A DNA stretch of 33,816 nucleotides, taken from the NCBI GenBank assembly GCA_937957915.1, contig CALGNZ010000114.1, positions 1 to 33,816 on the forward strand, in the 5' to 3' direction. Positions 16,684 to 24,818 of this stretch are shown here, piece by piece. Position 1 is the stretch's first letter. Each line of letters starts with the position of its first letter. The position numbers and the translations under genes were made by a program. Source of the stretch: an uncultured Granulosicoccaceae bacterium. GTDB lineage: Bacteria; Pseudomonadota; Gammaproteobacteria; Granulosicoccales; Granulosicoccaceae. The notes under the pieces are model-generated. The model was not told the DNA's origin. It did no database searches and was given only the letters and a program-made list of their open reading frames with translations.

Positions 16684-16960
16684 AAAAAATACTGCAAAGT
16701 GTTACTCCGTTATCCGGTAGTACTAACGCTTTTACGCACAGGTCTGCAACAGCCAGGCCGTGCTCACTCATCAGCCCGGATCAACCCGTGACATCTGCCT
16801 TGTTGGACCTGTGATGCCCTCAGTCGTTCTGGCACACAAGCCGCCTTCAGGTAAAGCATCAATACACGATTGCTGCTGCATTGATATTCCTGCCAGCTCG
16901 CGACATTGATCCTGATCTGGTAACCGGAGAAATATTCTGGTATGCCGCGACTCAGCGCGA

Positions 16961-17197
16961 TCAGCTATCCGCGAATCGGCGAATCATTTTGACTGACGAA
17001 TAGGTCGACACACAATAAGGCACCAGATAGGTAAGCATCATTTGTACAACATTGCCGGTGCCAAACTGGCTGTTCATCATGGCTGGCGCATGGTTTATCA
17101 GGCACAAAACCGTGCCGACAACTACTGCCACCTTGAGTGCAGTTTGTACCACCTCCGGGCGTTTGGCGAGGGTGAGAAATGCGTGATCCGTCTTCAA
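16961..17197 (-). CDS. nrtS: NrtS-type small nitrate/nitrite transporter protein
   Basis: This is a small membrane protein with two hydrophobic segments: one around ALKVAVVVGTVLCLINH and one around MLTYLVPYCVSTYSSV. The RPEVVQTALKV and YLVPYCVSTYSS blocks are those of the NrtS family, which has been linked to nitrate/nitrite transport. I use the TTG at 17197 because it leaves about 12 residues before the RPEVV block, as in relatives. The open frame extends up to a TTG at 17281, and a GTG at 17263 is also possible; none has a clear ribosome binding site. No nitrate reductase gene is nearby. An opposite-strand frame (17042-17380) overlaps it but shows no protein family character. Confidence 0.75.
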   Translation of the reverse strand: MKTDHAFLTLAKRPEVVQTALKVAVVVGTVLCLINHAPAMMNSQFGTGNVVQMMLTYLVPYCVSTYSSVKMIRRFADS

Positions 17198-17386
17198 ATT
17201 TTCTGCTTGCTTAAGGGGCTGGCGAGTATGAGAAAAACAGCGGCGAAAGCTAACAGTAAACACGTAATAGCTATCGTGCAAGCGTGTATTTTATGGCTGA
17301 ATAAACAGAAACCACGCAAACGGAAAAAATACCCGCACCGAGCCCTGGAAGGTTATGATCCGCCTATCATTATTTCGTGAATTACC

Positions 17387-18187
17387 ATGCCTATTCTGAG
17401 TATCTGCCAATTTGAATGGTCGAGACTGTTTCTGACCCGCCGCGGCTGGTTGTCGATCGCCGCTTTCGTGCTGATCTGGATACTGATTCTGGTGACAATT
17501 ATCGCCCCGGCAGCACGCGTCGTTACGTCTGAACTGAGCGGGCTTGCGGCAATTGCACTAGAGGCGCTGGGCCTGCAAAATCTATCGCGATGGGCGTCGG
17601 TTGAAATGGCGCTTTACTGGGTAATTTCGCTGTATCTGCTGCCATTATTCAGCATCACCATTGCCGCAGACCAAACCGCGTCAGATAAAACCCGGGGCAC
17701 CTTGCGTTTCCTCGCACTGCGCACTACCCGAAGCCAGATCTTCTTTGGCCGCTTCCTCGGGCAATTCACGATACAAATTCTGCTGGTGGCCGTGACCATC
17801 GCGAGTGTATTGATACTGGTAGGCTACTACTCTACCGATAAGTTAAGCGGAGCCCTGGAATCAACGCCGGTCGTGTTCGTCAACCTGCTGTTGGTGATTA
17901 TGCCTTACGTTGCTTTGATGGCATTGTTGTCGGTTCTGGCCAGGTCTGCCCGACAGGCTACCCTGTACGCAATTGTCGCATGGACCATCATATCGATTGC
18001 AATTGGCGTCATTCAAAGTCGCTACGGCCCATTGCCAATACTTGACTGGGTGCTCCCCGGCTCGCAGATCGGTAACTTATTGCGCCTCGACGGCTGGGAC
18101 ACTCTGTCGCTGGCACCCGTGCCTCTGTTGCACACGGCGATACTGCTTTTCGCGGGCTGGCTGGCAATGCGGAGGATAGACCTGTGA
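17387..18187 (+). CDS. ABC-2 type transporter permease (NosY-like)
   Basis: This is a 266-residue inner-membrane permease with about six hydrophobic segments, from AAFVLIWILILVTIIAP to LLHTAILLFAGWLAMR. The DQTASDKTRGTLRFLALR block after helix two is the cytoplasmic segment shared by NosY-like ABC-2 permeases. It overlaps the following ATPase start by four bases (GTGA), so the two form one transporter. The substrate is unknown. There are no nos genes in the window, so the resemblance to NosY is only of family type. The start at 17387 has no strong ribosome binding site. Confidence 0.88.
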   Translation: MPILSICQFEWSRLFLTRRGWLSIAAFVLIWILILVTIIAPAARVVTSELSGLAAIALEALGLQNLSRWASVEMALYWVISLYLLPLFSITIAADQTASDKTRGTLRFLALRTTRSQIFFGRFLGQFTIQILLVAVTIASVLILVGYYSTDKLSGALESTPVVFVNLLLVIMPYVALMALLSVLARSARQATLYAIVAWTIISIAIGVIQSRYGPLPILDWVLPGSQIGNLLRLDGWDTLSLAPVPLLHTAILLFAGWLAMRRIDL

Positions 18188-19080
18188 GCCTGATTACAAC
18201 GCGGGGGCTGGGCAAACACTACGGCAAGGTTCGAGCGCTGGACTCACTGGATCTGACGCTGGAGGCCGGTGATCCTATCGCACTGGTCGGCCCCAACGGT
18301 GCGGGTAAAACTACGCTGCTGAGCTTGCTTTGTGGCTTTATCAAACCGAGCACCGGCAGCGCCACCGTACTCGGGCACGCCATCGGCAGCAAACATCTGG
18401 TCGGCAAGGTATCTGCGCTGCCACAGGATGCCAACTTTGACCCGCGCATCTCTATTGCACGACAGATGCGCTTGCTGGCTCGACTGCAGGGCATGTCTGC
18501 GTCGCAGGCAGCCCACGAAACAGACCGCGTACTCGACACGGTTCAACTCGGCGACATCGGCTTAAGAAAACCCGACGAACTCAGCCACGGTATGCGCAAA
18601 CGCATGTCACTGGCACAAGCGCTAATCGGCAGCCCGGAACTGATCATGCTCGATGAGCCCACCGCTGGCATTGATCCGCCAAACGTAAAAATCATTCGCG
18701 ATCTAATCCGCAGAGAATCCGCCAATGCGACATTTATTATCAGTTCGCACAACCTGGATGAGCTGGAAAAACTCTGTGGGTCAGTGGTTTATCTGGCCGC
18801 TGGCAAGCTGGTCGAATACGGCCCCATTGATCCATCAGCCGACTCGGGTTATTTGACCATAAGACCCGGTGAAATTGATAACGACGGCTTTTTGCAAGCC
18901 TGCCAGTCAATACCAGGGGTTAGCAGTGTGCAGTTGCAGGCACAGGGTGACTTTCTGATTCGCTACGACAAACAGCACACCGTAGATCAGCAGGTCCTGC
19001 AGTTACTGACTGCCAATGGCTGGTCGTATCGCTATTTGATCAACGGGCGCTCGCTTGAAGATCGTCTCTACGGAGAATGA
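18184..19080 (+). CDS. ABC transporter ATP-binding protein (NosF-like)
   Basis: This is a 298-residue ATPase, partner of the preceding permease. Walker A is GPNGAGKT (about residues 37-44), the signature is LSHGM in DELSHGMRKRM, Walker B is LIMLDEP and the switch His is in ISSHNLDEL. The C-terminal part of about 90 residues is a variable accessory domain. The start is a GTG overlapping the permease stop. The LSHGM signature is typical of NosF and related exporters that act on proteins or cofactors. The substrate remains unknown. Confidence 0.9.
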   Translation: MSLITTRGLGKHYGKVRALDSLDLTLEAGDPIALVGPNGAGKTTLLSLLCGFIKPSTGSATVLGHAIGSKHLVGKVSALPQDANFDPRISIARQMRLLARLQGMSASQAAHETDRVLDTVQLGDIGLRKPDELSHGMRKRMSLAQALIGSPELIMLDEPTAGIDPPNVKIIRDLIRRESANATFIISSHNLDELEKLCGSVVYLAAGKLVEYGPIDPSADSGYLTIRPGEIDNDGFLQACQSIPGVSSVQLQAQGDFLIRYDKQHTVDQQVLQLLTANGWSYRYLINGRSLEDRLYGE

Positions 19081-19155
19081 CTCGGTAAAGTTAAAACGAA
19101 ACCGGTGCCGAGAGTATCGGATCAACAGAAACGTGGGCACACCAGCGCCCAATCT

Positions 19156-19491
19156 CTATCGCGACCTTGCGCCCGGCTTTCGCTTTGGCGGCACCACCGT
19201 GTACAGATAGCTGTCCGGGGGTGAGAACCTGACCAGGTCAAAGGTTGGATACAGCACATTGACCTTTCTGATCAACACCGTCATTGATGCATCAAGCCTG
19301 CGGTTTGACAAAGTGCCATCATCGCAACCGACTATGCGCTTGAGAGATTCTCTGGAGATTGTCTCTTCCGGGTATCTGAGCAGCTGAGACAGTAACTCAA
19401 ACTCGTTTGGAGACAGCTTCTCAGTCCGCCCGTTCAGAGATGCGGTCGATTCAAATTCATCAAGTGATGGAAGCAGTGCGCTGGAGTACAT
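19156..19491 (-). CDS. Solo OmpR/PhoB-type winged-helix protein
   Basis: This 111-residue protein is essentially only a C-terminal-type winged helix (Trans_reg_C). Visible landmarks are the beta-hairpin LNGRTEKLSPNEFELLSQLL, the middle SRESLKRIVG, and the recognition segment SNRRLDASMTVLIRKV, ending with the wing SYLYTVVPP. The receiver domain of a normal response regulator is absent. It lies 24 bases after the CoA-transferase stop on the same strand, so it may be co-transcribed and may regulate that gene. No sensor kinase is nearby. It could also be the remnant of a longer regulator, but the ATG start and the intact fold argue for a functional short protein. Confidence 0.75.
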   Translation of the reverse strand: MYSSALLPSLDEFESTASLNGRTEKLSPNEFELLSQLLRYPEETISRESLKRIVGCDDGTLSNRRLDASMTVLIRKVNVLYPTFDLVRFSPPDSYLYTVVPPKRKPGARSR

Positions 19492-19515
19492 GGCAAATAG
19501 TTTAGACTGGCAGGC

Positions 19516-20862
19516 TCAAATGCTAACGGTAAACGAAGCGTCGGTGCGCTGTTTTATTTGATCTAACGACACCCCGGGCATTAGCCGGGTCAGCACCAGA
19601 CCTGACGAATCAACCTTAAACACACCCAGATCTGTAATCAGAGTGCTAACGACATCCCTGGCGGTCAATGGCAGCGTACAACTCGGCACAACCTTGCTGT
19701 TGCCGTCTCTGTCGCAATGCGTCATGGTGACGATCACCCGCCTGGCACCGAGCGCCAGATCCATTGCGCCACCGACACCCAGCAACGGTTTACCAGGCAC
19801 GGCCCAGTTGGCCAGGTTGCCAGACTCATCAACCTGCAGGGCGCCGAGTATCGCCACATCAATATGCTTACCGCGTATCATCGCAAACGAAGCCGCCGAG
19901 TCAAAGTAGCTGGTTCCCTCCAGCGCGGTAACCGGAACCTTGCCAGCGTTCACCGGAAAATCCATCGCACCACCTGACTCGGGGGCAGGCCCTACACCCA
20001 GCATGCCATTTTCGCTATGCAGGACGATACCGTGTTCGGGCGTAATCAGATCTGCCACCAGCGTCGGAATTCCAACTCCGAGATTTACAATGTCACCACG
20101 CTTCAATTCGGCAAGTGCCGCCTGTGCCATAAGCATCCGCGTGTCATCGGTTTTGCGTGCTCCGCCACTGATGGAGGCAGAGGTACCCAGATCCTCTGCG
20201 GTGAGGCTGGCCTGCACAAGAAAGTCGATATAACAACCGGGCGTGTGCACCTGATTTGGATCAATCTGTCCGGTCTCTACGATCTCTTCAACTTCGGCGA
20301 TCACCACAGTGGCCGCAGTAGCTGCCGCATGATTAAAATTGTTTTCGGTCATGCGGTATTGCAGGTTACCCGACCGGTCTGCCCGCCATGCCCGAATAAG
20401 TGCAACATCACCGGGCAAGGGCTCAACAAACACCATATCAGTGCCATTAATGGTTCTGGTTTCACGCCCCTCCGCCAGCACAGTGCCTGCCCCGGTCGGC
20501 GTATAAAACCCGCCAATGCCCGCACCGGCTGCCCGGATGGCCTCACTCAATGTACCTTGGGGCAGTAACTCACAGTCAATTTTGCCCTCCATATGGGCAT
20601 CGACAACTTCGCGATTCGATGTAAAGAACGAACCGATAGCGCGAGCAATCTGACCATTTCGAATGAGTCGTCCTCCGCCCAGCCCGGCCTCACCGACATT
20701 GTTTCCGACGTAAACCAGGTTTGTCACGTCAGAGTCAGCCAGCGCGTGCACCAGATGCACTGGATAACCTGTCATGCCAAAGCCGCCAACCAGAACGGTG
20801 TCACCCGAGTTAACTTTGGCAGCAGCCTGCTGCGCAGTAATTTCCGGAATTTCTCTATTCAT
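19516..20862 (-). CDS. Fused 3-oxoacid CoA-transferase (A and B subunits in one chain)
   Basis: This 448-residue enzyme moves CoA between a 3-oxoacid such as acetoacetate and succinate or another acyl donor. Residues 1-225 are the A-type half ([10 protein letters not shown] near 25-34, then [16 protein letters not shown]) and residues 235-448 are the B-type half ([14 protein letters not shown]). The catalytic Glu is E284 in HSENG, which forms the CoA thioester in this family. In most bacteria the halves are separate genes; fusion is the mammalian SCOT arrangement and also occurs in some bacteria. The ATG at 20862 is divergent from the DUF1045 gene across 96 bases. The precise acyl substrate cannot be told from the sequence. 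Confidence 0.93.
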   Translation of the reverse strand: MNREIPEITAQQAAAKVNSGDTVLVGGFGMTGYPVHLVHALADSDVTNLVYVGNNVGEAGLGGGRLIRNGQIARAIGSFFTSNREVVDAHMEGKIDCELLPQGTLSEAIRAAGAGIGGFYTPTGAGTVLAEGRETRTINGTDMVFVEPLPGDVALIRAWRADRSGNLQYRMTENNFNHAAATAATVVIAEVEEIVETGQIDPNQVHTPGCYIDFLVQASLTAEDLGTSASISGGARKTDDTRMLMAQAALAELKRGDIVNLGVGIPTLVADLITPEHGIVLHSENGMLGVGPAPESGGAMDFPVNAGKVPVTALEGTSYFDSAASFAMIRGKHIDVAILGALQVDESGNLANWAVPGKPLLGVGGAMDLALGARRVIVTMTHCDRDGNSKVVPSCTLPLTARDVVSTLITDLGVFKVDSSGLVLTRLMPGVSLDQIKQRTDASFTVSI

Positions 20863-20958
20863 TATGTTTCCTGACCTTAATGGCGACGCCCGCTTTCTGG
20901 AACACAGCTTCGAGTGCCTCAGCTATTATCAAAGCTATAGTAATCTGGTTCAAACGAA

Positions 20959-21705
20959 ATGACGGCTCGTTACGCAATCTATTTTTCCCCTGCCGATGCG
21001 TCAGACCTGGCGCGCTTTGGCACAGCTGTTCTGGGTAGAGATGCCAACTCATACAAGAACCGCCAATGCCTTGCCCGCACCAATGCAACCGGTACCTCAG
21101 GAACCAACGCAGACAGGTTTCAGCCTATCAAGCCATTCGCGGACGAAGTGTTATGGCAAACCTACACGGAAAAACCCGCCCACTACGGATTTCACGCCAC
21201 TATTAAAGCGCCATTCGAACTGGCTCCGGATTGCACAGCGGCAGAGCTACTGGCCGAGTTGTCATCATTTTGCGGCGCCAGACACACGATAGCACTTACT
21301 GATCTCGCACCAGCAAATTTGGGCGCGTTTACCGCGCTGACAATGCCTGGTCAACCCGATGAACTGGTTGAGCTCGCATCGGATGTTGTCAGGCATTTCG
21401 AACCATTCAGACAAGAACTCTCGCCTGCCGACATAAAGCGGCGGCAAGTCGAAACACTGACAGCATCGCAGATCGATAACCTTGAACAGTTTGGTTACCC
21501 GCATATATTCGCAGATTTTCAGTTTCACATGACGCTGTCTGGCCCTTTGCCAACTCACGACACTCAATTTGTACCCTGGGTTCAGTCCGTCTATAGACAG
21601 TTGGTGCCGCAGACACCATTGCTTGATCGACTCTGTGTTTTCAGGCAGGTAGACCGCTCCACACCTTTTGTCAGAATCGCCGAGTTTCGACTAATTACGG
21701 ATTGA
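20959..21705 (+). CDS. DUF1045 2H-phosphoesterase family protein
   Basis: This 248-residue protein has the two His-x-Thr motifs of the 2H phosphoesterase fold: HAT at 79-81 (YGFHATIKAP) and HMT at 190-192 (FQFHMTLSGPLP). This family (DUF1045, also called a phosphonate-metabolism protein) is normally encoded beside phn C-P lyase genes, where it may act on a cyclic phosphate intermediate. Here no phn gene is in the window, so it is an orphan or has another role. The N-terminus RYAIYFSP is typical of the family. A segment rich in Asn, Thr and Gly at residues 28-53 may be an insertion. It is divergent from the CoA-transferase gene. Confidence 0.85.
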   Translation: MTARYAIYFSPADASDLARFGTAVLGRDANSYKNRQCLARTNATGTSGTNADRFQPIKPFADEVLWQTYTEKPAHYGFHATIKAPFELAPDCTAAELLAELSSFCGARHTIALTDLAPANLGAFTALTMPGQPDELVELASDVVRHFEPFRQELSPADIKRRQVETLTASQIDNLEQFGYPHIFADFQFHMTLSGPLPTHDTQFVPWVQSVYRQLVPQTPLLDRLCVFRQVDRSTPFVRIAEFRLITD

Positions 21706-21771
21706 GTCGAAATCGCGCCAGACAAACCTGCGGTACAATAGGCTCGACGACCTTACATCGGATGAGCACAC

Positions 21772-22221
21772 GTGCCCATTTCCCCTGAGTTATCCAGCGG
21801 TCTGCACCGCCCTGTCAATGCTGTTTTGAAATGGTTTGTGCTGTTCGCAGGTATCAGTGTCTGGCCTGCAATCGCAGACACTACGGAACTGCTGATGGTT
21901 GAGGAGGCCGGTTGTGTGTACTGCGCGAAATTTAATCGCGAAATTGCAGTCGCCTACCCCAAAACGACAGAAGGCAAAACGGCACCATTGCGGCGCATTG
22001 ACCTTTACGGAACCTGGCCTGCTGCGTTGAACCACATTGAACGTCCACGGTTTACACCGACATTTATTCTGCTACACGACAACCGTGAAATTGGCAGACT
22101 GGTTGGCTACAACGGAGACGAGTACTTTTGGTTTCTACTGGGTGAATTGTTAGAAAAAATTGATCCATTAGAAATCAAGTCGCAGCCAGCCTCGTCTGCA
22201 ACCGTCGAATCAGAGTCGTAA
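21772..22221 (+). CDS. SoxS-like periplasmic thioredoxin-fold protein
   Basis: This 149-residue protein has an N-terminal membrane or signal segment (about residues 18-35, AIA before a possible cut) and a thioredoxin-like domain with a C48-V-Y-C51 motif in EEAGCVYCAKF. A second thioredoxin landmark is the cis-Pro region RFTPTFILL. Such proteins are called SoxS in sulfur-oxidation clusters, where they keep Sox proteins reduced. The start is a GTG at 21772 with GGATGAG upstream. The stop lies three bases before the ArsR gene, so the two form an operon. No sox structural genes are present here, so the partner protein is unknown. The C-terminal Ser-rich tail is low complexity. Confidence 0.82.
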   Translation: MPISPELSSGLHRPVNAVLKWFVLFAGISVWPAIADTTELLMVEEAGCVYCAKFNREIAVAYPKTTEGKTAPLRRIDLYGTWPAALNHIERPRFTPTFILLHDNREIGRLVGYNGDEYFWFLLGELLEKIDPLEIKSQPASSATVESES

Positions 22222-22224
22222 GCC

Positions 22225-22731
22225 ATGCAGTCGGGCGAGACAGAGCCATCAGCCAGGAAGGAGCCTTCAGCAGGCAAAGAGCCTTCAGCATGCAAAGAGC
22301 CTTCAGCAGGCAAACAGCAATCAGCAGGCAAAGAGCCGTTGGCAAGGAAAGATCCGTCAGCAAGCAAGGAGCCCTCAGTCGGGAATGACATCGTATTGCC
22401 GGCAGATCCGTCTTCACACACTGAAGCGCCAACTGCTGAAGACATTGATCAAATGCTGCAAAACGCACGTGACGCAACAGACTTTCTAAAGGCCATGGCA
22501 CATGAAGGCCGTCTGATTATTCTATGTCGCCTGGCGCAGGGCGAGTGTCCGGTGAGTGAACTGGAAAATATGTTATCGGCACGGCAGGCAGCAGTCTCTC
22601 AACAACTTGCTCGTCTACGACTCGAAGGGTTGGTCACCACGCGTCGCGAAGGGAAAACCATTTACTATGCAATCAAGGACGAGCGAGTGAAAAAGATGAT
22701 TGAAGTCGTCTACGATTTGTTTTGCCAGTAA
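22225..22731 (+). CDS. ArsR-family regulator of the BigR/SqrR type with an N-terminal repeat tail
   Basis: This 168-residue protein has a C-terminal ArsR winged helix from about residue 75. The blocks MAHEGRLIILCRL and ARQAAVSQQLARLRLEGLV are like those of BigR, SqrR and SoxR-type sulfide or persulfide sensors. C101 and C167 are 66 residues apart, the same spacing as C42 and C108 of Xylella BigR, which form the redox switch. C108 is an extra cysteine. It would therefore repress its own operon and release DNA when reactive sulfur builds up. Residues 7-54 are eight tandem six-residue units (KEPSAG type), a Lys/Glu/Pro/Ser-rich tail absent from normal family members. If translation instead began at an internal Met (77 or 91), the tail would not be made, but the ATG at 22225 is three bases from the SoxS-like stop and the frame is open. 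Confidence 0.87.
   Translation: MQSGETEPSARKEPSAGKEPSACKEPSAGKQQSAGKEPLARKDPSASKEPSVGNDIVLPADPSSHTEAPTAEDIDQMLQNARDATDFLKAMAHEGRLIILCRLAQGECPVSELENMLSARQAAVSQQLARLRLEGLVTTRREGKTIYYAIKDERVKKMIEVVYDLFCQ
22243..22386 (+). repeat. Eight 18-bp tandem repeats in the ArsR gene
   Basis: Eight in-frame 18-base units encode EPSARK, EPSAGK, EPSACK, EPSAGK, QQSAGK, EPLARK, DPSASK and EPSVGN. The second to fourth units are nearly identical at the DNA level (GAGCCTTCAGCAGGCAAA type), while later units have diverged. That gradient suggests recent duplication at the 5-prime side. The reading frame stays open throughout. Confidence 0.9.
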
Positions 22732-22786
22732 CAAACCGGTATCCAGTCAGTTGTAGAAAGTAATATTAGACACGCGGGGCAGCACG

Positions 22787-23236
22787 ATGAAAATTCCTCC
22801 ACCGATTTATGCGATCGCATCAGTGGCTCTGATGTGGTTTCTCAACAAATACTACCCGGTTCTGGAAACCGGTCAACGCTGGCCAGTGATCGTTGGAGGC
22901 CTGTTGATCCTCGTCGGTGTGCTGATCGATCTGCTGGCGATTGTGCAATTCCGGCAGGCCAGAACCACAATTAATCCACTAAAACCCGAGTCCAGCAGCA
23001 GCCTGGTTACCAGCGGTTTTTACGCTTACAGCCGCAATCCAATGTATGCAGGCATGCTGGTGTGTCTGATCGGTGTTACGCTGCTATTCAGAAGCCTGAC
23101 ACCGCTTTTGGTATTGCCGCTTTTTATCCTGGTTGTGACACTGTTTCAAATCATTCCCGAAGAAAAAGCACTGGCAAATATTTTTGGCGACGAGTTTGAA
23201 TATTACAAGCGGAACGTGCCACGCTGGCTTTGGTAG
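22787..23236 (+). CDS. Isoprenylcysteine carboxyl methyltransferase-type membrane protein
   Basis: This 149-residue membrane protein has about four hydrophobic segments and the family signature YSRNPMYAGM at residues 83-92, followed by the C-terminal EEKAL...FGDEFEYYKRNVPRW block. These motifs form the S-adenosylmethionine site in the ICMT/PEMT family. In bacteria the methyl acceptor is usually unknown because prenylated proteins are absent; phospholipid or small lipid targets are possible. It follows the ArsR gene by 55 bases on the same strand and might be part of that unit. The ATG at 22787 has a GGGGCAG purine stretch upstream. A stem (23237-23265, CTGTAA...TTACAG) lies directly after the stop, without a T-run. 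Confidence 0.85.
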   Translation: MKIPPPIYAIASVALMWFLNKYYPVLETGQRWPVIVGGLLILVGVLIDLLAIVQFRQARTTINPLKPESSSSLVTSGFYAYSRNPMYAGMLVCLIGVTLLFRSLTPLLVLPLFILVVTLFQIIPEEKALANIFGDEFEYYKRNVPRWLW

Positions 23237-24005
23237 CTGTAAAGCGTTACCGCTCTGCATTACAGATACAAAGTACCTGTGTTGCACAATCAGCGGTATC
23301 TATTCAGTGCTGCGCATGCAGTGCAAAGTGTGAACAAGCCTGCTATTTCATCATCTGTAACTGAAGAAGTGACCAGCTGCGACCGATACAACGACTTCAG
23401 CGATAATCCGTGACAGGGCCAGCCATCAACTGCAGATGAAACTGCGAACGGAAACACCGCTGACAACGGCACCTCGGTTGTCGAAGCGCAGGAGACTTGC
23501 ATTATTGGTAGCTCCAGAGGGTCTTCGCGTACCGAGCGACATCGATGAGCGACGCAGAATCGCGACGCCGAACTGTAACCACGGAGGGAACAGAAAAAAC
23601 TCGATAATCACGGAAGATACAATCGCCACCAAATGACAAGACCAGGGAGGTCGCAATTGGAGAGCGGAGCTAGTCCGCTCTTCGATTGAATCTACAACCG
23701 CACGCCGGTTCCACGCTACCTCTTGCAGAAGCCCACCCTTCCCTCTCAAAAGAATCATCATTTACAACAACGAAGTAGACCACCAGCACCATCATCCGTT
23801 AAGATTTTCATTGCTATTTGCAGCGACTCTATAACTATCTCCAACACTATTGCTGGTCGTCGCTTTACCACTACTGATGATGGTCGGTCAGGTACGGCCG
23901 GTGCTGGCTGGTATTTGTATAGTAAGCGGTCTCCACTTAATAGCCCAATCATTGCGCAATTCCACCTCAGACCCTGTTTATCCGCGGAACCATAAGAATC
24001 GAAAC
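23237..24005. other. Gene-free interval before the aspartate dehydrogenase gene
   Basis: I find no protein family in any frame of these 769 bases. Frames such as 23426-23761 on the minus strand and 23723-23995 on the plus strand have unlikely composition. A perfect 8-bp stem (AGAGCGGA 23661-23668, loop GCTAG, TCCGCTCT 23674-23681) stands out; it is not followed by a T-run on either strand, and no tRNA cloverleaf can be drawn around it. The stretch may hold a decayed gene, an RNA gene or regulatory DNA. Confidence 0.45.
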
Positions 24006-24809
24006 ATGATCAACGTTGCTATTGGAAGCCTTGGCACTATAGGGCTCAGAGTTGCCAAAAAACTCGACGAGGGTATTGATGGACTTACGCTGAGTGCGGT
24101 CTCGGCAAGTAGTATCGACTCAGCGCAACAACGTGTCGCTCACTTTCGCACGCCACCCAATGCCGTGGCTCTACACGCGCTTGCAGAGCACGCAGACATT
24201 GTTGTTGAGTGCGCGCCCGCTGCGGTATTTCGCGATATCGCAGAACCGGTTATTCTTGCCGGTAAGCAATTCATACCACTGAGTGTTGGCGCGTTGTTAA
24301 GCCACTGGGATCTGGTCGACAAAGCCAAAAGCACCGGCGCACAAATCCTTGTACCATCCGGCGCCTTACTGGGCCTTGATGCTGTGCGTGCTGCCAGTGA
24401 GGGTAAAATTCACAGTGCAACCATGGTCACACGTAAGCCGCCTGCAGGGCTTGCCGGTGCACCGCACCTGATCAATAACAACATCGACATAGACAACCTC
24501 ACCGAGCCCAAACTGGTTTTCGAAGGAACAGCGCGCGAAGGCGCCAGGGGGTTTCCCGCCAACGTGAACGTTGCGGCAGCACTGTCTTTGGCAGGGCCCG
24601 GCCCGGACAACACTCAGCTACAAATCTGGGCAGACCCGACCATCACTCGCAATACTCATACAATCAAAATCGATGCTGACAGTGCGAGCTTTGAAATGAA
24701 AATGCTGTCGATACCAACCTCGGAGAAACCAGCCACCGGTCGCATTGTCGCGCTCAGTGTGATAGCCAGCTTGCGAGCCCGAGTAGCACCGCTGGTGATT
24801 GGTGCATAA
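24006..24809 (+). CDS. Aspartate dehydrogenase (NadX-like)
   Basis: This 267-residue enzyme would oxidise L-aspartate to iminoaspartate with NAD(P), feeding NAD synthesis or aspartate breakdown. The N-terminus INVAIGSLGTIG is a slightly altered dinucleotide-binding loop. Family blocks LSVGALLS, VPSGALLGLDAVRAA and GFPANVNVAAALSLAGPGPD are all present. I start at the ATG at 24006 because the protein family begins there; the open frame extends to 23850, but that part has no similarity I recognise. The ribosome binding site is weak. It converges on the 2-oxoacid oxidoreductase beta gene with 9 bases between the stops. A role in a degradative pathway linked to that operon is possible but only inferred. 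Confidence 0.87.
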   Translation: MINVAIGSLGTIGLRVAKKLDEGIDGLTLSAVSASSIDSAQQRVAHFRTPPNAVALHALAEHADIVVECAPAAVFRDIAEPVILAGKQFIPLSVGALLSHWDLVDKAKSTGAQILVPSGALLGLDAVRAASEGKIHSATMVTRKPPAGLAGAPHLINNNIDIDNLTEPKLVFEGTAREGARGFPANVNVAAALSLAGPGPDNTQLQIWADPTITRNTHTIKIDADSASFEMKMLSIPTSEKPATGRIVALSVIASLRARVAPLVIGA

Positions 24810-24818
24810 AAGCCTGGT

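Noticed and set aside
17042..17380. 112-residue plus-strand frame
   Set aside because: It is antisense to the NrtS-type gene, which has recognisable motifs, and its own translation has no family features.
21772..23236. A sox sulfur-oxidation cluster
   Set aside because: Only SoxS-like and ArsR-type genes are present; no soxXYZAB genes occur in the window.
23661..23700. Possible tRNA or terminator at the 8-bp hairpin
   Set aside because: No acceptor stem, anticodon arm or T-loop can be paired around it, and no T-run follows on either strand.
23426..23761. 111-residue minus-strand frame in the gene-free stretch
   Set aside because: Composition is Arg/Ser-rich without domain features and there is no ribosome binding site; I treat it as chance.
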